64,000 nucleotides of DNA from Hymenobacter montanus (GCF_014699115.1 NZ_JACXAD010000005.1:186001-250000), one strand, 5' to 3'; shown: positions 15,176 through 24,443, numbered from the stretch's first letter. Notes: a model not told the origin generated them from the sequence alone. Numbers and translations: made by a program.

Positions 15176-17431
15176 TTAACGGTTCCCAATCACCAGCCGC
15201 CGGGTCACCAGCACTTGGCCCGTGGTGTCGCGAAGCACTACGTGGTAGAGTCCCGGCGCTAGCGCCGGCAACGACAAGCTGGTGGCTACTTCCCTCACGA
15301 GCACTTCGCTTAGCAACTGCCCCTGCGACGAATACGTCTGCACCGTGCCTCCGCCGGCGGGCAGGTTGGGGCAGCGCACCAGCACCGCGGCGGCCTCGGG
15401 GGCCGGATTAGGGTACACCTCTAGTTGCGGAACCGCAACCAACTGCTTGCCGACGGCGACCGACACTACCCGCGAAAATGCTTGCGCATCATCGGTATCG
15501 ACCTGCCGCAGGCGATAATAGAGCATGGCCACCCCTTGGGCCCCGGCTTCGGCGTCGCGCAACCGGTAACTCAGGGGGCTGCTGCTGCTGCCCGCGGCGG
15601 CCACTTGGCCCACGGCCCGGAAAACGGCATCATTGCCCGTCGAGCGCTCAACTATAAAGTGGCGGCTGTTCTTTTCGGAGGCCGTCGACCAGCTCAGTTC
15701 CGCGGCGCCGTTTGCCCAACGGCCGCTGAAGGTCGTCAGCTCCACGGGCAGAGGGACGATAGCCGAGGGCAGGCCCCCCGCCCGGTTGTCGGCAAAAGCG
15801 TAGTTGATCGGAATGTTCACCAGGCCCGATACGCCCCCGGCCACGCTGAACTGCACCGCCGCAAAGTTCTGAGTAGTGAGAAACGATAGCTCCTGGCGGC
15901 CGTCGGGCAGCAGGTTCAGGGCCAGCAGCGACTTGCCCGAGGCGCTCTCCAGCAGGTGGCCCGCTGCGTCGTAGGTGGTAAGGGTAATGCGGTCAAGCAG
16001 GGACGCATCGAGCAAGCCCGAGCCGTTGCCGACGACTACGCCGGCCCGGTAGCCGGCCAGGCCCGCCGAGCCCCCGGTGGGCGCGGCGTTGAGGTTCAGC
16101 TTCAGCTCCACATTGGTGCCCACGGCCGTGGGCACGGTCAGCATCGCCACGGTGCTGGGGTCGTTGTCGGCCGCTCCCTGGGGGTTGGTCACGCCGCAGT
16201 TGGTTACGCACAGCACTGAATTGCTGCGCACCTCGTAGGTGCCGGCAGTTTGGCCGACCGGAAAGTCTGATAGCACTTGCGTTGTGCCTTGGAAGGCCCG
16301 CGGCTCGACGCCGAACCCGTAATAGAGCCGGAGGTCATCGAGCGCGGTTACCGTACCAATCCGCTCAATCTTCACTTGGTCGAAGGCCTTCGTGGTCGGA
16401 AAGCTAACCTGGTAAGTACCGTCGGGCAGGGCCCGCAGCTCCAACACTCCCGCTCCGGTAGCCGATTCGCCGGTAGCAACCCCGTTGAGGTAGGTGGTTA
16501 CGCGCAATCCCGACAAGATGCTGGCGTCGAGCAAGCCGCCGTTGCCAACCACGAAACCAGCGTAGTAGCCGGCCGGGGCGGGCTGGGTGCCTTCCAGGTC
16601 CACGGCTAACGCGGGGGGGCAGGTCACCGTGGCCAGGCTCTTGAACTGGGCGTAATTGGTGAGGTCAGCGTCGACGGCGCGCTCGGGGTTAATTACGCCG
16701 GCCCCGGCGCACACACTCACCACCCCGGTATTGGAGGTGCCCGCTTCGTAGTAAGGTGTCAGGGCACTGCCGGCGCCCGTAAACCGCGACAGCATACCCC
16801 GGGCCTGCGGCTGACCCAGCGTCGGCACGGCGTAGGCGTAGTATACCTTCAGCTTGTAGGAGGCCGTGGCCAGCCCGCTCACTTCCAGCTCAAGCTGGGT
16901 AAACGGCAGCTTGGCGATAAACTCCAATTGAGTCGGCCGGTCGCCCTCCAGCAAGAGGCTCCGCGCCACTTCGGCCGACACCACGCGGGCTTCCTGAAGC
17001 TGATCGCTGCTGTTGTAGGTGCGCAGCGTGATATCGCCCAGGGCGTTTACGTTCACCAGGTTGTTGGTCGTACTGACATTGCCAACCACAATGCCGGCCC
17101 GCTGGCCGGTTGTGCCGCCGGCCCCACTTAACCCCAGCCGAAGCGAGGTTTTGGCCCCCACCCCAATCAGGGTGTTCAGCAGGGCGTAGTTGGTCAGGTC
17201 GGCATCGGCCGCCCGCTCCGGATACTGAATGCCGGATTCCAGAGTCGTCCCCAAAATCGGGACAACCGTAGTGCGATAGGGATTGGGCGTAGCAACGCGG
17301 CCACTGGTCGAATAAACCGGCACTGCCGCCGTGGCCCGGGCGGCCCACGAGAGCAGCGCGAGGGTGAGGGCCGTAACCGGCCAGACACGCCAGCGAGAAA
17401 GTAAAGCGGAGGATAGTGGATAGACTTTCAT
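15176..17431 (-). CDS. Secreted triple-repeat protein with T9SS type A sorting domain
   Basis: The 751-residue protein has an N-terminal signal peptide (VWPVTALTLALLSWAARATA) and three diverged repeats of about 130 residues, near 55-195, 205-370 and 375-555. Each has a form like NPERAxDADLTNYA, a strand-rich segment, AGxVVGN and a TTY-x-G piece. After these comes VELTTFSGRWANGAAELSWSTASEKNSRHFIVERS, the fibronectin-like segment common before T9SS tails. The sorting domain is PQLEVYPNPAPEAAAV to the end. It is probably exported by T9SS to the surface or medium. The repeats look like a carbohydrate- or ligand-binding beta fold, but I do not recognise the family. Confidence 0.88.
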   Translation of the reverse strand: MKVYPLSSALLSRWRVWPVTALTLALLSWAARATAAVPVYSTSGRVATPNPYRTTVVPILGTTLESGIQYPERAADADLTNYALLNTLIGVGAKTSLRLGLSGAGGTTGQRAGIVVGNVSTTNNLVNVNALGDITLRTYNSSDQLQEARVVSAEVARSLLLEGDRPTQLEFIAKLPFTQLELEVSGLATASYKLKVYYAYAVPTLGQPQARGMLSRFTGAGSALTPYYEAGTSNTGVVSVCAGAGVINPERAVDADLTNYAQFKSLATVTCPPALAVDLEGTQPAPAGYYAGFVVGNGGLLDASILSGLRVTTYLNGVATGESATGAGVLELRALPDGTYQVSFPTTKAFDQVKIERIGTVTALDDLRLYYGFGVEPRAFQGTTQVLSDFPVGQTAGTYEVRSNSVLCVTNCGVTNPQGAADNDPSTVAMLTVPTAVGTNVELKLNLNAAPTGGSAGLAGYRAGVVVGNGSGLLDASLLDRITLTTYDAAGHLLESASGKSLLALNLLPDGRQELSFLTTQNFAAVQFSVAGGVSGLVNIPINYAFADNRAGGLPSAIVPLPVELTTFSGRWANGAAELSWSTASEKNSRHFIVERSTGNDAVFRAVGQVAAAGSSSSPLSYRLRDAEAGAQGVAMLYYRLRQVDTDDAQAFSRVVSVAVGKQLVAVPQLEVYPNPAPEAAAVLVRCPNLPAGGGTVQTYSSQGQLLSEVLVREVATSLSLPALAPGLYHVVLRDTTGQVLVTRRLVIGNR

Positions 17432-17810
17432 GATAGTTATGGATAATTGTTAATTTATTGGCATGGTGCTCCATTGCTTGTGCAATTCCGTGGCCAACGC
17501 GCCGGGCAATTTTCCGCCTCCTAAGAATCAGCTACATATGTTTTTCACGGCGCCACTAGCCGGTCTCTCTTTGGGATTTTATTCCTAAAACAAGAATTCG
17601 TTAACGAATCCGGGTAAATCCAATGGGGCGCCACCACCGTATATAGCTCATTTTTGTTGGTTTTCTTGCTCATATACCGGTGTTAACGACTATTTTTGCA
17701 ATATAATTTTTTCAATTCTTGTGTTATATAAGTGCTCGGCTTATCTCTTTCTATGCTTTGGCTCTGTTTGAATTGAAAATAGCTGAGAGCTTTATTCTAA
17801 TTTTTCTATC
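17432..17810. other. Intergenic region between divergent genes
   Basis: 379 bp containing AT-rich stretches that must hold the promoters of the secreted-repeat gene (minus) and the response regulator (plus). A sequence like TATGCTTTG at about 17752-17760 is close to the -7 box, but its spacing to a TTG is poor. No gene seen. Confidence 0.4.
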
Positions 17811-19169
17811 ATGACTTCTACGCTTCCATTTAACATATTCGTGGTCGAGGACAACGAGTGGTACGGACAACTGCTCGTTCACCACTTGAGCCGGAACCCC
17901 AGCCACCGCGTCCAGCGGTTCACTACGGCCCGCAGCTGCCTCGACCAGTTGGGCGAGCAACCGGACTTCATCACCCTGGATTATTCCCTACCCGACGCGA
18001 AAGGCGAACAAGTGCTGCGGCAGATTCGGGAACGGCTGCCCAGCACGGAAGTCATCGTTATTTCCGGTCAGGAAGACATCGGCACGGCGGTTAGCCTGCT
18101 GCAACAAGGCGCGTACGACTACTTGGTGAAAGACGAGAACACCCTCGACCGCCTCTGGAGCGTCGTGGGCAAAGTAGACCAACAAGTGCGGCTCCGCCGC
18201 GAGAATCAGCAGTTACGCCAGCAGGTCGGCGCTCACTGCGCGCGCGGGCAAGCCATCTTGGGCGAGCATCCGTCGGTGCAGCTGGTGCGGACGCTCATTG
18301 CTAAGGCGGCCCGCACCGCCATCACGGTCAGTGTGAGCGGCGACACTGGCACCGGCAAGGAGCTGGTGGCTAAGGCTATCCACTTTCAGTCGGACCGGGC
18401 CGGCTCCCCCTTCGTGGCCGTCAACATGGCGGCCATCCCGCGTGAGCTGGTCGAAAGTGAGTTGTTTGGCCACGAAAAGGGCGCATTCACCGGCGCGGTG
18501 GCGCGGCGCGTGGGCCGGCTGGAAGAAGCCAACGGCGGCACCCTGTTCCTGGACGAAATAGCCGACCTCGACCTGAGCCTGCAAGCCAAGCTGCTGCGCG
18601 TGCTACAAGAGCGGGAAGTGACCCGAGTGGGCGGCAACAGGGCGGTGCCCTTCGACGTGCGCCTCATCGTGGCCACGCACCGCGACCTGCTGGCCGAAGT
18701 GCAGGCCGGCCGCTTCCGCGAAGACCTGTATTATCGCCTGCTGGGCCTGCCCATTGTGCTGCCCCCGCTGCGCCAGCGCGGCCACGATATCCTCCTGCTG
18801 GCCGAAACATTTGTGCGGGACTTTTGCGCGCACAACAAGTTGCCCGTCCGCCAACTCACGGCCGAAGCCTGCACCCGGCTACTGAACCACCCATTTCCCG
18901 GCAACGTGCGCGAGCTGAAGGCCGTGGTGGAACTAGCCACGGTGCTGGCCGACGGCGAGCAGATTCAGGCGGCAGACCTGCCCTTGCGCCCCGGCCGCGC
19001 CCCCGAGGGCCCCGGGAGCCAGCGCTCGCTCCGCGACCAGACTACGGCCATCGTGCAAAGCTGCCTCGACGAAATGGGCGGCGACGTGCTGGCCGTGGCC
19101 GCCCGGCTGCGCATCGGCAAGTCCACCATCTACCGCATGATTCAGCAGCAGGAGCTGCATCTGACGTAG
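17811..19169 (+). CDS. NtrC-family sigma-54-dependent response regulator
   Basis: The 452-residue protein has a receiver domain (residues about 8-125) with acidic pair VVEDNEW and phospho-acceptor Asp in DFITLDYSLPD (about 57). The AAA+ domain follows, with Walker A GDTGTGKE (about 178-185), GAFTGA for sigma-54 contact (about 225) and Walker B GGTLFLDEIADL. A Fis-type helix-turn-helix is at the C-terminus (DVLAVAARLRIGKSTIYRMI). It would activate sigma-54 promoters once phosphorylated. It is followed 83 bp later by a hybrid histidine kinase, its probable partner. Targets are unknown. Confidence 0.95.
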   Translation: MTSTLPFNIFVVEDNEWYGQLLVHHLSRNPSHRVQRFTTARSCLDQLGEQPDFITLDYSLPDAKGEQVLRQIRERLPSTEVIVISGQEDIGTAVSLLQQGAYDYLVKDENTLDRLWSVVGKVDQQVRLRRENQQLRQQVGAHCARGQAILGEHPSVQLVRTLIAKAARTAITVSVSGDTGTGKELVAKAIHFQSDRAGSPFVAVNMAAIPRELVESELFGHEKGAFTGAVARRVGRLEEANGGTLFLDEIADLDLSLQAKLLRVLQEREVTRVGGNRAVPFDVRLIVATHRDLLAEVQAGRFREDLYYRLLGLPIVLPPLRQRGHDILLLAETFVRDFCAHNKLPVRQLTAEACTRLLNHPFPGNVRELKAVVELATVLADGEQIQAADLPLRPGRAPEGPGSQRSLRDQTTAIVQSCLDEMGGDVLAVAARLRIGKSTIYRMIQQQELHLT

Positions 19170-19252
19170 AAGTTTCCGGCAACCAGAACCACGCTATTCA
19201 CGAGCGGTTTATTTGATTATTATTTATTATTGCCCTATTAGGCTATACTTAC

Positions 19253-22126
19253 ATGTCCCGACCTCGTTTTCCCCGTCTGGCCCGCCGGGCGGCCGTGCCC
19301 GCTCCGCGTCGAGTGGCTCCGTGGGCCAGCCGCCCAGCGGCCCTCACCAGAACTGAGCCGCTCCTACCGTTCGGGTCCGACTTGGCCGATAGAGTCCCCC
19401 TTATCCTATTCAGCTACGATGTCGAGCGGCAGCAGCTGCTCCACTGCAACCGGCACTGCGAAACCGTGCTCGGGTACAGCAGCCAGGAGCTGGTGAGCTT
19501 AGGGCCCGCCTTGGGCCCCCGCATTTTGCACCCCGACTCGCTGGCCCAGGTGCAGCGCGGCAACGTTCACCAGCTACTTACGGAAGAACGGGCTATCAGC
19601 TGGGACTGCGGCCTGCGCCACCGCGACGGCAGCTTGCGCTGGCTGCGCATTCGGCTACAGGTCAGCACCTTCGACTCCATCGGCCGGGCCCTGGTGGTGA
19701 TGGGTAGCGGCGAAGATGTGACCCGGCACCGGGCCGCCCTGGAGGAGCTGCGCCAGAACCGCCACCTGCTCCGCCAGGTGGTTGACCTGGTGCCCAGCCT
19801 TATCTACATCTTCGACCTGCACCAGAAACGCAGCACCTACTCCAACCGGCGCCTCGAGCAGATGCTGGGCTACACCACTGAGGAAATGCTGGGGTTCTCC
19901 AGCGGCTCACTACGGGAGCAGGTGTTGTCGCCCGATGCCTTGGGGCGCCTGCGCCAGCACTTCAGGGAAGTAACCCAGCTTCCGGACGGGGAAACCCGGA
20001 CCATTGAATTCGCCGTGCACCACCGCGATGGCGGACTACGCTGGCTACGCGGCAGCCACGCACCCTTCGCCCGCGATGCCGCGGGCCAGGTGACCAGCGT
20101 GATTGGCGTAGCCGAAGACATCACCGAGCGGCAGCTGGCCGACGAGCACAGCCGGGCGGCCACGGCCCGCTTAGCCGAGCAGCACCGCTTGTTCCGGCAG
20201 GTTATCGACGACCTGCCCCACCCCATTTACCTGAAGGACGACCGCGGCCGCTACCTGCTGGCCAACCAGGCCATGGCCGCCCTCTACGGCATGAGTTCCG
20301 ACGAGCTGGTGAACCTGAGCGAGGCCGACCTGCCCAAGGCAACCTTCGCCGAAACCGCCGACTACCTGTTGCAGGACCAGCAAGTGCTGACCACCGGCCA
20401 GGACCTTATCGCCGAAAACTCCTACACCTACCCCGACGGCAAGGTGGCCTGGTTCAGCAGCGTAAAACGGCTGTTTACGCGGGCCGACGGCACGGTTCAG
20501 GTGCTGGGAGTCGCCAGTAACATCACCGAGCTGAAGCTAACCCAGCAGGCCCTGGAAAGAGCCATCAGCGAGGCCGAGGTGGACGCTCAGGCCAAACAGA
20601 ACTTTTTGGCTAACATGAGCCACGAAATCCGGACACCGCTGCACGGCATCCTGGGGCTGACTGGGGTACTGGCCAAAACCACCCTGAGCCGTAGCCAGCA
20701 CGACTACCTGCGGCTGCTGGGCGAGTCGGCGGAGCACCTGCTCACAGTCCTCAACGATGTGCTGACCACCGCCCGCCTCGGGGCTGGCAAGCTGCGCCCC
20801 GAGAGCATCCCCTTCGATCCGGAAAGCTTGCTGACGGGTTGCGCGGACCTGCTGCGCCCCCGGGCCCGCGAGAAAGGCCTGCGCCTGCGTGTCGACAAGC
20901 CCGCGGCCTTGCCGAAGGTGCTCGGCGACGCGCACCGCCTGCGGCAGGTGCTGCTCAACTTAGTGAGCAACGCCATCAAGTTCACGGATCAGGGCCGCGT
21001 GCAGTTGAGCTGCCAAGCGGTGGTCGCCCCGCTGCAGCACACTGAGCCCGAGGGATCAGTGTGGCTGCGGTTCACGGTGAGCGACACGGGGGTCGGAATA
21101 GCGGCCGAAACCCTGGATAAAGTGTTTGAGCCATTTGCCCAAGCCTCGGCCAGTACCGACCGTGAGTACGGTGGGTCGGGGCTGGGCCTGAGCATTTCGG
21201 AAGGGTTGGTGGAACTGATGGGCGGCGTGCTGCGGGTGTGCAGTGAAGTGGGCCAGGGCAGCACCTTTGCCTTTACCCTGGCCTTTTTACCCGTGCCGGT
21301 GGCCCCGTCACCACCCCCCGCTCCCCAGCCCGATCCGTCGGAAGCGCCCCCGGCCGGCCGTATTCTATTGGTGGAAGATAACTTGGTTAACAGCTTGTTG
21401 GCCGAAACCGTCCTGCGCAACTGGGGCTGGCAGGTAACTACGGCCGCCAGCGGACCAGCCGCCATTCAGCTTTTTGAGCACCGGCCGTTCGACCTCGTGC
21501 TGATGGACATCCAGATGCCGGGGATGGATGGCGAAACCGCGGCCCGGGTCTTGCGCGAACACCCCGACCAGGCCCGGGCCACCACCCCCATTATTGCCCT
21601 TACCGCCCGGGCGCAAGCCGGGGAGGCCGAACGGCTGCAGAGCTCCGGCTTTGCGGGTTATCTCGCCAAGCCCTACCGGGAAGAACAGCTACTCGAAACC
21701 ATGCAGGCCGTGCTGGCTCGCCAAAGCGCCGTCGCCGAGCCTACTTCTACTTATACCCTTTGCCCTACCATGCCTTCCACCCTACCCCTCTACAACCTGA
21801 ACAACGTCCGCGAACTGGTCCGCAACGACGAGACCATCGTGCACCGCCTCGCCTGGGCCTTTATCGAAACCACGCCCGCCATTTTAACCGCGCTCGATGA
21901 GGCTCTGACGCGGACCGACTGGGAAGCCCTTGGTGATGCCGCTCACCACCTTAAGAGCTCCCTCGATGGCTTGGGCGTTGAGCGCCTGCGCCCGGTCATT
22001 CGGGAAATAGAAGCGTACAGCACTACCCCACCCACGCCCAGCCGGGCCGCCCTCCAGGTGGCGGAGGTACGGGCCATTACCGAACAGGTAATGGCCGGCC
22101 TGCGGAGTGAATTTCCCGAACGCTAG
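19253..22126 (+). CDS. Hybrid histidine kinase with three PAS domains, receiver and Hpt
   Basis: The 957-residue protein has no obvious transmembrane segment. The order is: Arg/Pro-rich N-terminus, PAS (about 50-165), PAS (about 170-295), PAS (about 305-430), HisKA with NFLANMSHEIRTPLHGILGL (phospho-His about 456), HATPase with NLVSNAIKFTD, DTGVGI and GGSGLGLSI, receiver with LVLMDIQMPGMDGE (Asp about 751), and Hpt with AAHHLKSSLDGLG (His about 898). It encodes a full internal phosphorelay likely feeding the adjacent NtrC-type regulator. The PAS repeats suggest a cytoplasmic signal. The stop lies 17 bp before the next gene's start. Confidence 0.95.
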   Translation: MSRPRFPRLARRAAVPAPRRVAPWASRPAALTRTEPLLPFGSDLADRVPLILFSYDVERQQLLHCNRHCETVLGYSSQELVSLGPALGPRILHPDSLAQVQRGNVHQLLTEERAISWDCGLRHRDGSLRWLRIRLQVSTFDSIGRALVVMGSGEDVTRHRAALEELRQNRHLLRQVVDLVPSLIYIFDLHQKRSTYSNRRLEQMLGYTTEEMLGFSSGSLREQVLSPDALGRLRQHFREVTQLPDGETRTIEFAVHHRDGGLRWLRGSHAPFARDAAGQVTSVIGVAEDITERQLADEHSRAATARLAEQHRLFRQVIDDLPHPIYLKDDRGRYLLANQAMAALYGMSSDELVNLSEADLPKATFAETADYLLQDQQVLTTGQDLIAENSYTYPDGKVAWFSSVKRLFTRADGTVQVLGVASNITELKLTQQALERAISEAEVDAQAKQNFLANMSHEIRTPLHGILGLTGVLAKTTLSRSQHDYLRLLGESAEHLLTVLNDVLTTARLGAGKLRPESIPFDPESLLTGCADLLRPRAREKGLRLRVDKPAALPKVLGDAHRLRQVLLNLVSNAIKFTDQGRVQLSCQAVVAPLQHTEPEGSVWLRFTVSDTGVGIAAETLDKVFEPFAQASASTDREYGGSGLGLSISEGLVELMGGVLRVCSEVGQGSTFAFTLAFLPVPVAPSPPPAPQPDPSEAPPAGRILLVEDNLVNSLLAETVLRNWGWQVTTAASGPAAIQLFEHRPFDLVLMDIQMPGMDGETAARVLREHPDQARATTPIIALTARAQAGEAERLQSSGFAGYLAKPYREEQLLETMQAVLARQSAVAEPTSTYTLCPTMPSTLPLYNLNNVRELVRNDETIVHRLAWAFIETTPAILTALDEALTRTDWEALGDAAHHLKSSLDGLGVERLRPVIREIEAYSTTPPTPSRAALQVAEVRAITEQVMAGLRSEFPER

Positions 22127-22143
22127 CACCAGCCCGTCGTCGC

Positions 22144-23358
22144 ATGAGTGAGTTACCGCCGTTTCACCAACCAGGTACGACTGGCTCCCCCTCTCCGGGG
22201 GCTTCGCGCATCAAGCGAACCGGGGGGCCGGGGGATGAGGTTGACGTGGAAGGCGAGCCACACCTAGTTCATCAAACCGCTGTAGCTCCTTCTTTCGGCA
22301 CCCCGGCCCTAACCGATACCATTGTTATTGGCGCGGGACAGGCCGGACTGGCGGCGGCCTACTATTTACGGGCGCACCGCGTGGACTTCCGGCTGCTCGA
22401 CGCTGGAGCGGGAGCGGGAGCTTCCTGGGCCACCCGCTACGAGTCGCTGCAACTGTTTTCGCCGGCCTGGGCCAGTGGGCTTCCCGGCCGGCCCTGGCCG
22501 GGTAACCGGCTGCGCTACCCCACCCGCGACGAAACCACTGCCTACCTGCGAGACTACGCGGCCCATTTTAACTTTCCGATTGAGTTCAACCAACGGGTAA
22601 CCCGCCTGGCCGAGGCCCCCGACCGACGCGGCTACCTGGTGCGGACGGCCAGCGGCGCCACCTACGTGGCCCGCCGCGTTGTGGTCGCCACGGGCCCCTA
22701 CACCAGCCCCGCCGTGCCGGAGTGGGCCGCCCAAGTGCCCCCCAGCGTGACTCAGGTACACAGCCGCGACTACCAGCGCCCGGCCCAGCTACCGGGCGCC
22801 GGTGCCGTGGGCGTGGTGGGCAGCGGTAACTCGGCCCTGCAAATCGCGGCCGACGTAGCTGCTACCGGCCGGGCGCTGTTCGTAGCCTTTGACGAAAAGA
22901 CCCCGGCCTGGCCCAACAATCAATTTATGTGGGTGCTGCTGGCACTCACGGGCCTGTTACGAATGTCCCGACACCAGGCGCTGGGGCGCCAGCTTTTCCG
23001 CCGCCCCGAGCCGGTCGTGAGCGGCGACCTGGCGAGGCTGCGCCGCTACGCCAACGTGGAGTTTATTGGCCGGGGAGTGGCCGCCTTGCCCACGGGAGCC
23101 ATCCAGGGGCGGCGGGCCACTTCCCCGGCCCTCGATGCCTTGGTATGGGCCACCGGTTATCGCCCCAGCTACGACTGGATTGACCTACCCATTCTGGCCC
23201 CCGACGGCAGCCCCCTGCACCATCGGGGCCTCACGGCCGCATCAGGGGTGGCCTTTCTGGGCCTCGAATGGCTGGATAGCCGAAGCTCGTCGCTACTATA
23301 TGGGGCCGGGCCCGATGCCCGGCGCGTAATAGCCGAGTTGCTACGGGCATCGCCTTGA
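22144..23358 (+). CDS. FAD/NAD(P)-binding oxidoreductase (flavin monooxygenase-like)
   Basis: The conserved part begins near residue 59 with the FAD Rossmann motif TIVIGAGQAGLAAAYYL. It continues with SWATRYESLQLFSPAW, VVVATGPYTSP, a second dinucleotide motif VGVVGSGNSALQIAADVA, and LVWATGYRPSYDWIDLP. This matches the flavin-containing monooxygenase / thioredoxin-reductase-like group that uses FAD and NAD(P)H; the substrate is unknown. Residues about 14-33 (GSPSPGASRIKRTGGPGDE) are a translated copy of the palindromic repeat family, so the true start may be downstream, for example the GTG at DVEGEP. It is 17 bp after the kinase gene. Confidence 0.88.
   Translation: MSELPPFHQPGTTGSPSPGASRIKRTGGPGDEVDVEGEPHLVHQTAVAPSFGTPALTDTIVIGAGQAGLAAAYYLRAHRVDFRLLDAGAGAGASWATRYESLQLFSPAWASGLPGRPWPGNRLRYPTRDETTAYLRDYAAHFNFPIEFNQRVTRLAEAPDRRGYLVRTASGATYVARRVVVATGPYTSPAVPEWAAQVPPSVTQVHSRDYQRPAQLPGAGAVGVVGSGNSALQIAADVAATGRALFVAFDEKTPAWPNNQFMWVLLALTGLLRMSRHQALGRQLFRRPEPVVSGDLARLRRYANVEFIGRGVAALPTGAIQGRRATSPALDALVWATGYRPSYDWIDLPILAPDGSPLHHRGLTAASGVAFLGLEWLDSRSSSLLYGAGPDARRVIAELLRASP
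22183..22240. repeat. Palindromic repeat copy in the 5' coding region of the flavoprotein gene
   Basis: GGCTCCCCCTCTCC is followed by GGGGGCTTCGCGCATCAAGC, GAACC and GGGGGGCCGGGGGATGAGG. The outer parts match the half-units at purQ and purL; the centre carries an extra TTCGCG...CGAA hairpin shared with 23472-23522. Confidence 0.7.
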
Positions 23359-23471
23359 GCGTGTCGCGGGAAAGTGGTGAGTGGCGCGGCAGCACATCTG
23401 CGATGTGCCACTCCGGCGCCACTTTCCCGCTCCCTTACTCAAAACCGCATTCCAATCAGCCTAGGGCGCTG

Positions 23472-23522
23472 GGCACCCCTCTCCCGCGGCTTCGCGCATG
23501 AAGCGAACCCGGGCTGGGGAGG
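23472..23522. repeat. Palindromic repeat copy downstream of the flavoprotein gene
   Basis: GGCACCCCTCTCCCGCGGCT continues with TCGCGCATGAAGCGAACCCG and GGCTGGGGAGG. It is a diverged copy of the repeat at 22183-22240 with the same TTCGCGCAT(C/G)AAGCGAA centre, so two copies bracket the flavoprotein gene. Confidence 0.6.
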
Positions 23523-23677
23523 CTTTATCGGCGGCACCCCATACGCCGGCTCTCGGGCGCCCCTATAAAAATGCCCAAATTTTATTGAAACCCCCTGACC
23601 CAATTACGGGTTGAATACGCAAGCTGCTCTTCCCCGCCGGAAGGAGCTTATTATCAACCCGGATTTCCTCTTAAACT

Positions 23678-23785
23678 ATGTTTATTTTCATGCTCGCCCT
23701 GTTAGTGGCTACCGCTGCCCTTGCCTACAACACCGTGTCTAACGTGAGGCAGATGCTCACACCCGAACCAGTCCGGGTAAAATAA
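23678..23785 (+). CDS. Small membrane peptide (35 aa)
   Basis: ATG at 23678 opens MFIFMLALLVATAALAYNTV, then SNVRQMLTPEPVRVK and a TAA at 23783-23785. It is one hydrophobic helix followed by a short charged tail, a typical single-pass membrane peptide. It lies in a 500-bp gap and is followed 16 bp later by a strong terminator, which supports a real transcript. Function unknown; it could also be a chance frame. Confidence 0.5.
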   Translation: MFIFMLALLVATAALAYNTVSNVRQMLTPEPVRVK

Positions 23786-23801
23786 TCGCCTTGATTTTGA
23801 T

Positions 23802-23839
23802 CCAATAAAAAAGCAGCCCTGGAGCTGCTTTTTTATTGG
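23802..23839. terminator. Bidirectional terminator
   Basis: 16-bp perfect arms CCAATAAAAAAGCAGC and GCTGCTTTTTTATTGG with a 6-nt loop. It lies between the convergent small-peptide gene and the sorting-domain gene. Confidence 0.9.
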
Positions 23840-23863
23840 GAGCTTATGGTAAGCAAGGCCAAC

Positions 23864-24247
23864 CTACCGAATAACGAGCTTGCACATCTGGCTGGTGTTG
23901 TCGGCCTCAAGCCGCACGTAATACAGGCCATTGGCAAACTTACTGAGGTCTAGTATCTTGGTGTAGCGGTCGTTCATCTCCGAAAGGGTTTCCCGATACA
24001 TCACGGAGCCGATTACGTTGAGCACGCTCAGCTCTACTTTTTTACCCTGCAAGTTGTTGATGGTCAGATGAACGATACCAGTACTAGGGTTGGGGTACAC
24101 CAGCAGGATTTTATCATCGCCGGGCTTGGCTTGCTGAATGGGGCGGCCCGGGTTGGCACTGGCCGTTGGGAAAGCATTAAGCAGGGGGCCTACCCCGAGC
24201 CAGAGGCAGCAAGCGAGCAGCAGGGATGAAAGTAAGCGTTGCATCAT
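23864..24247 (-). CDS. Short secreted protein consisting mostly of a T9SS type A sorting domain
   Basis: The 127-residue protein has a signal peptide (LLSSLLLACCLWLGVGPLL), a linker of about 25 residues, and a sorting domain from ILLVYPNPSTGIVHLTINNL to YYVRLEADNTSQMCKLVIR. Sorting domains usually end much larger cargo proteins, so there is almost no cargo here. It ends next to a bidirectional terminator and starts about 200 bp from a divergent gene. It could be a secreted mini-protein or the surviving end of a larger gene, but the intact signal peptide favours the first. Confidence 0.8.
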   Translation of the reverse strand: MMQRLLSSLLLACCLWLGVGPLLNAFPTASANPGRPIQQAKPGDDKILLVYPNPSTGIVHLTINNLQGKKVELSVLNVIGSVMYRETLSEMNDRYTKILDLSKFANGLYYVRLEADNTSQMCKLVIR

Positions 24248-24322
24248 AATAATAATTTAGTGGACACTCAAATACCAGCGCACTGACCAAAGGCTTAACA
24301 ACTAGAGTGATCCTTATGTTGG

Positions 24323-24330
24323 CAAATATA
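24323..24330 (-). promoter_or_regulatory. Candidate -7 box (TATATTTG) for the sorting-domain gene
   Basis: TATATTTG on the minus strand matches TAnnTTTG about 76 bp upstream of the ATG. The nearest TTG is only 14 nt upstream, so the -33 part is weak. Confidence 0.35.
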
Positions 24331-24443
24331 CGGTAAAGCCCCCGCAAGCCAGGCAGGTATATTTAAGAAACTCGATTGATTACGTTATGTTCATCCTCAT
24401 GGTTCTTATTTTTTCCATATTTTTTGCTTTTCCGACTAAATAA

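Noticed and set aside
17458..17482. Possible sigma-54 promoter (TGGCA...TTGC) in front of the two-component genes
   Set aside because: The distance between the GG and GC elements is ten bases between TGGCA and TTGC instead of six.
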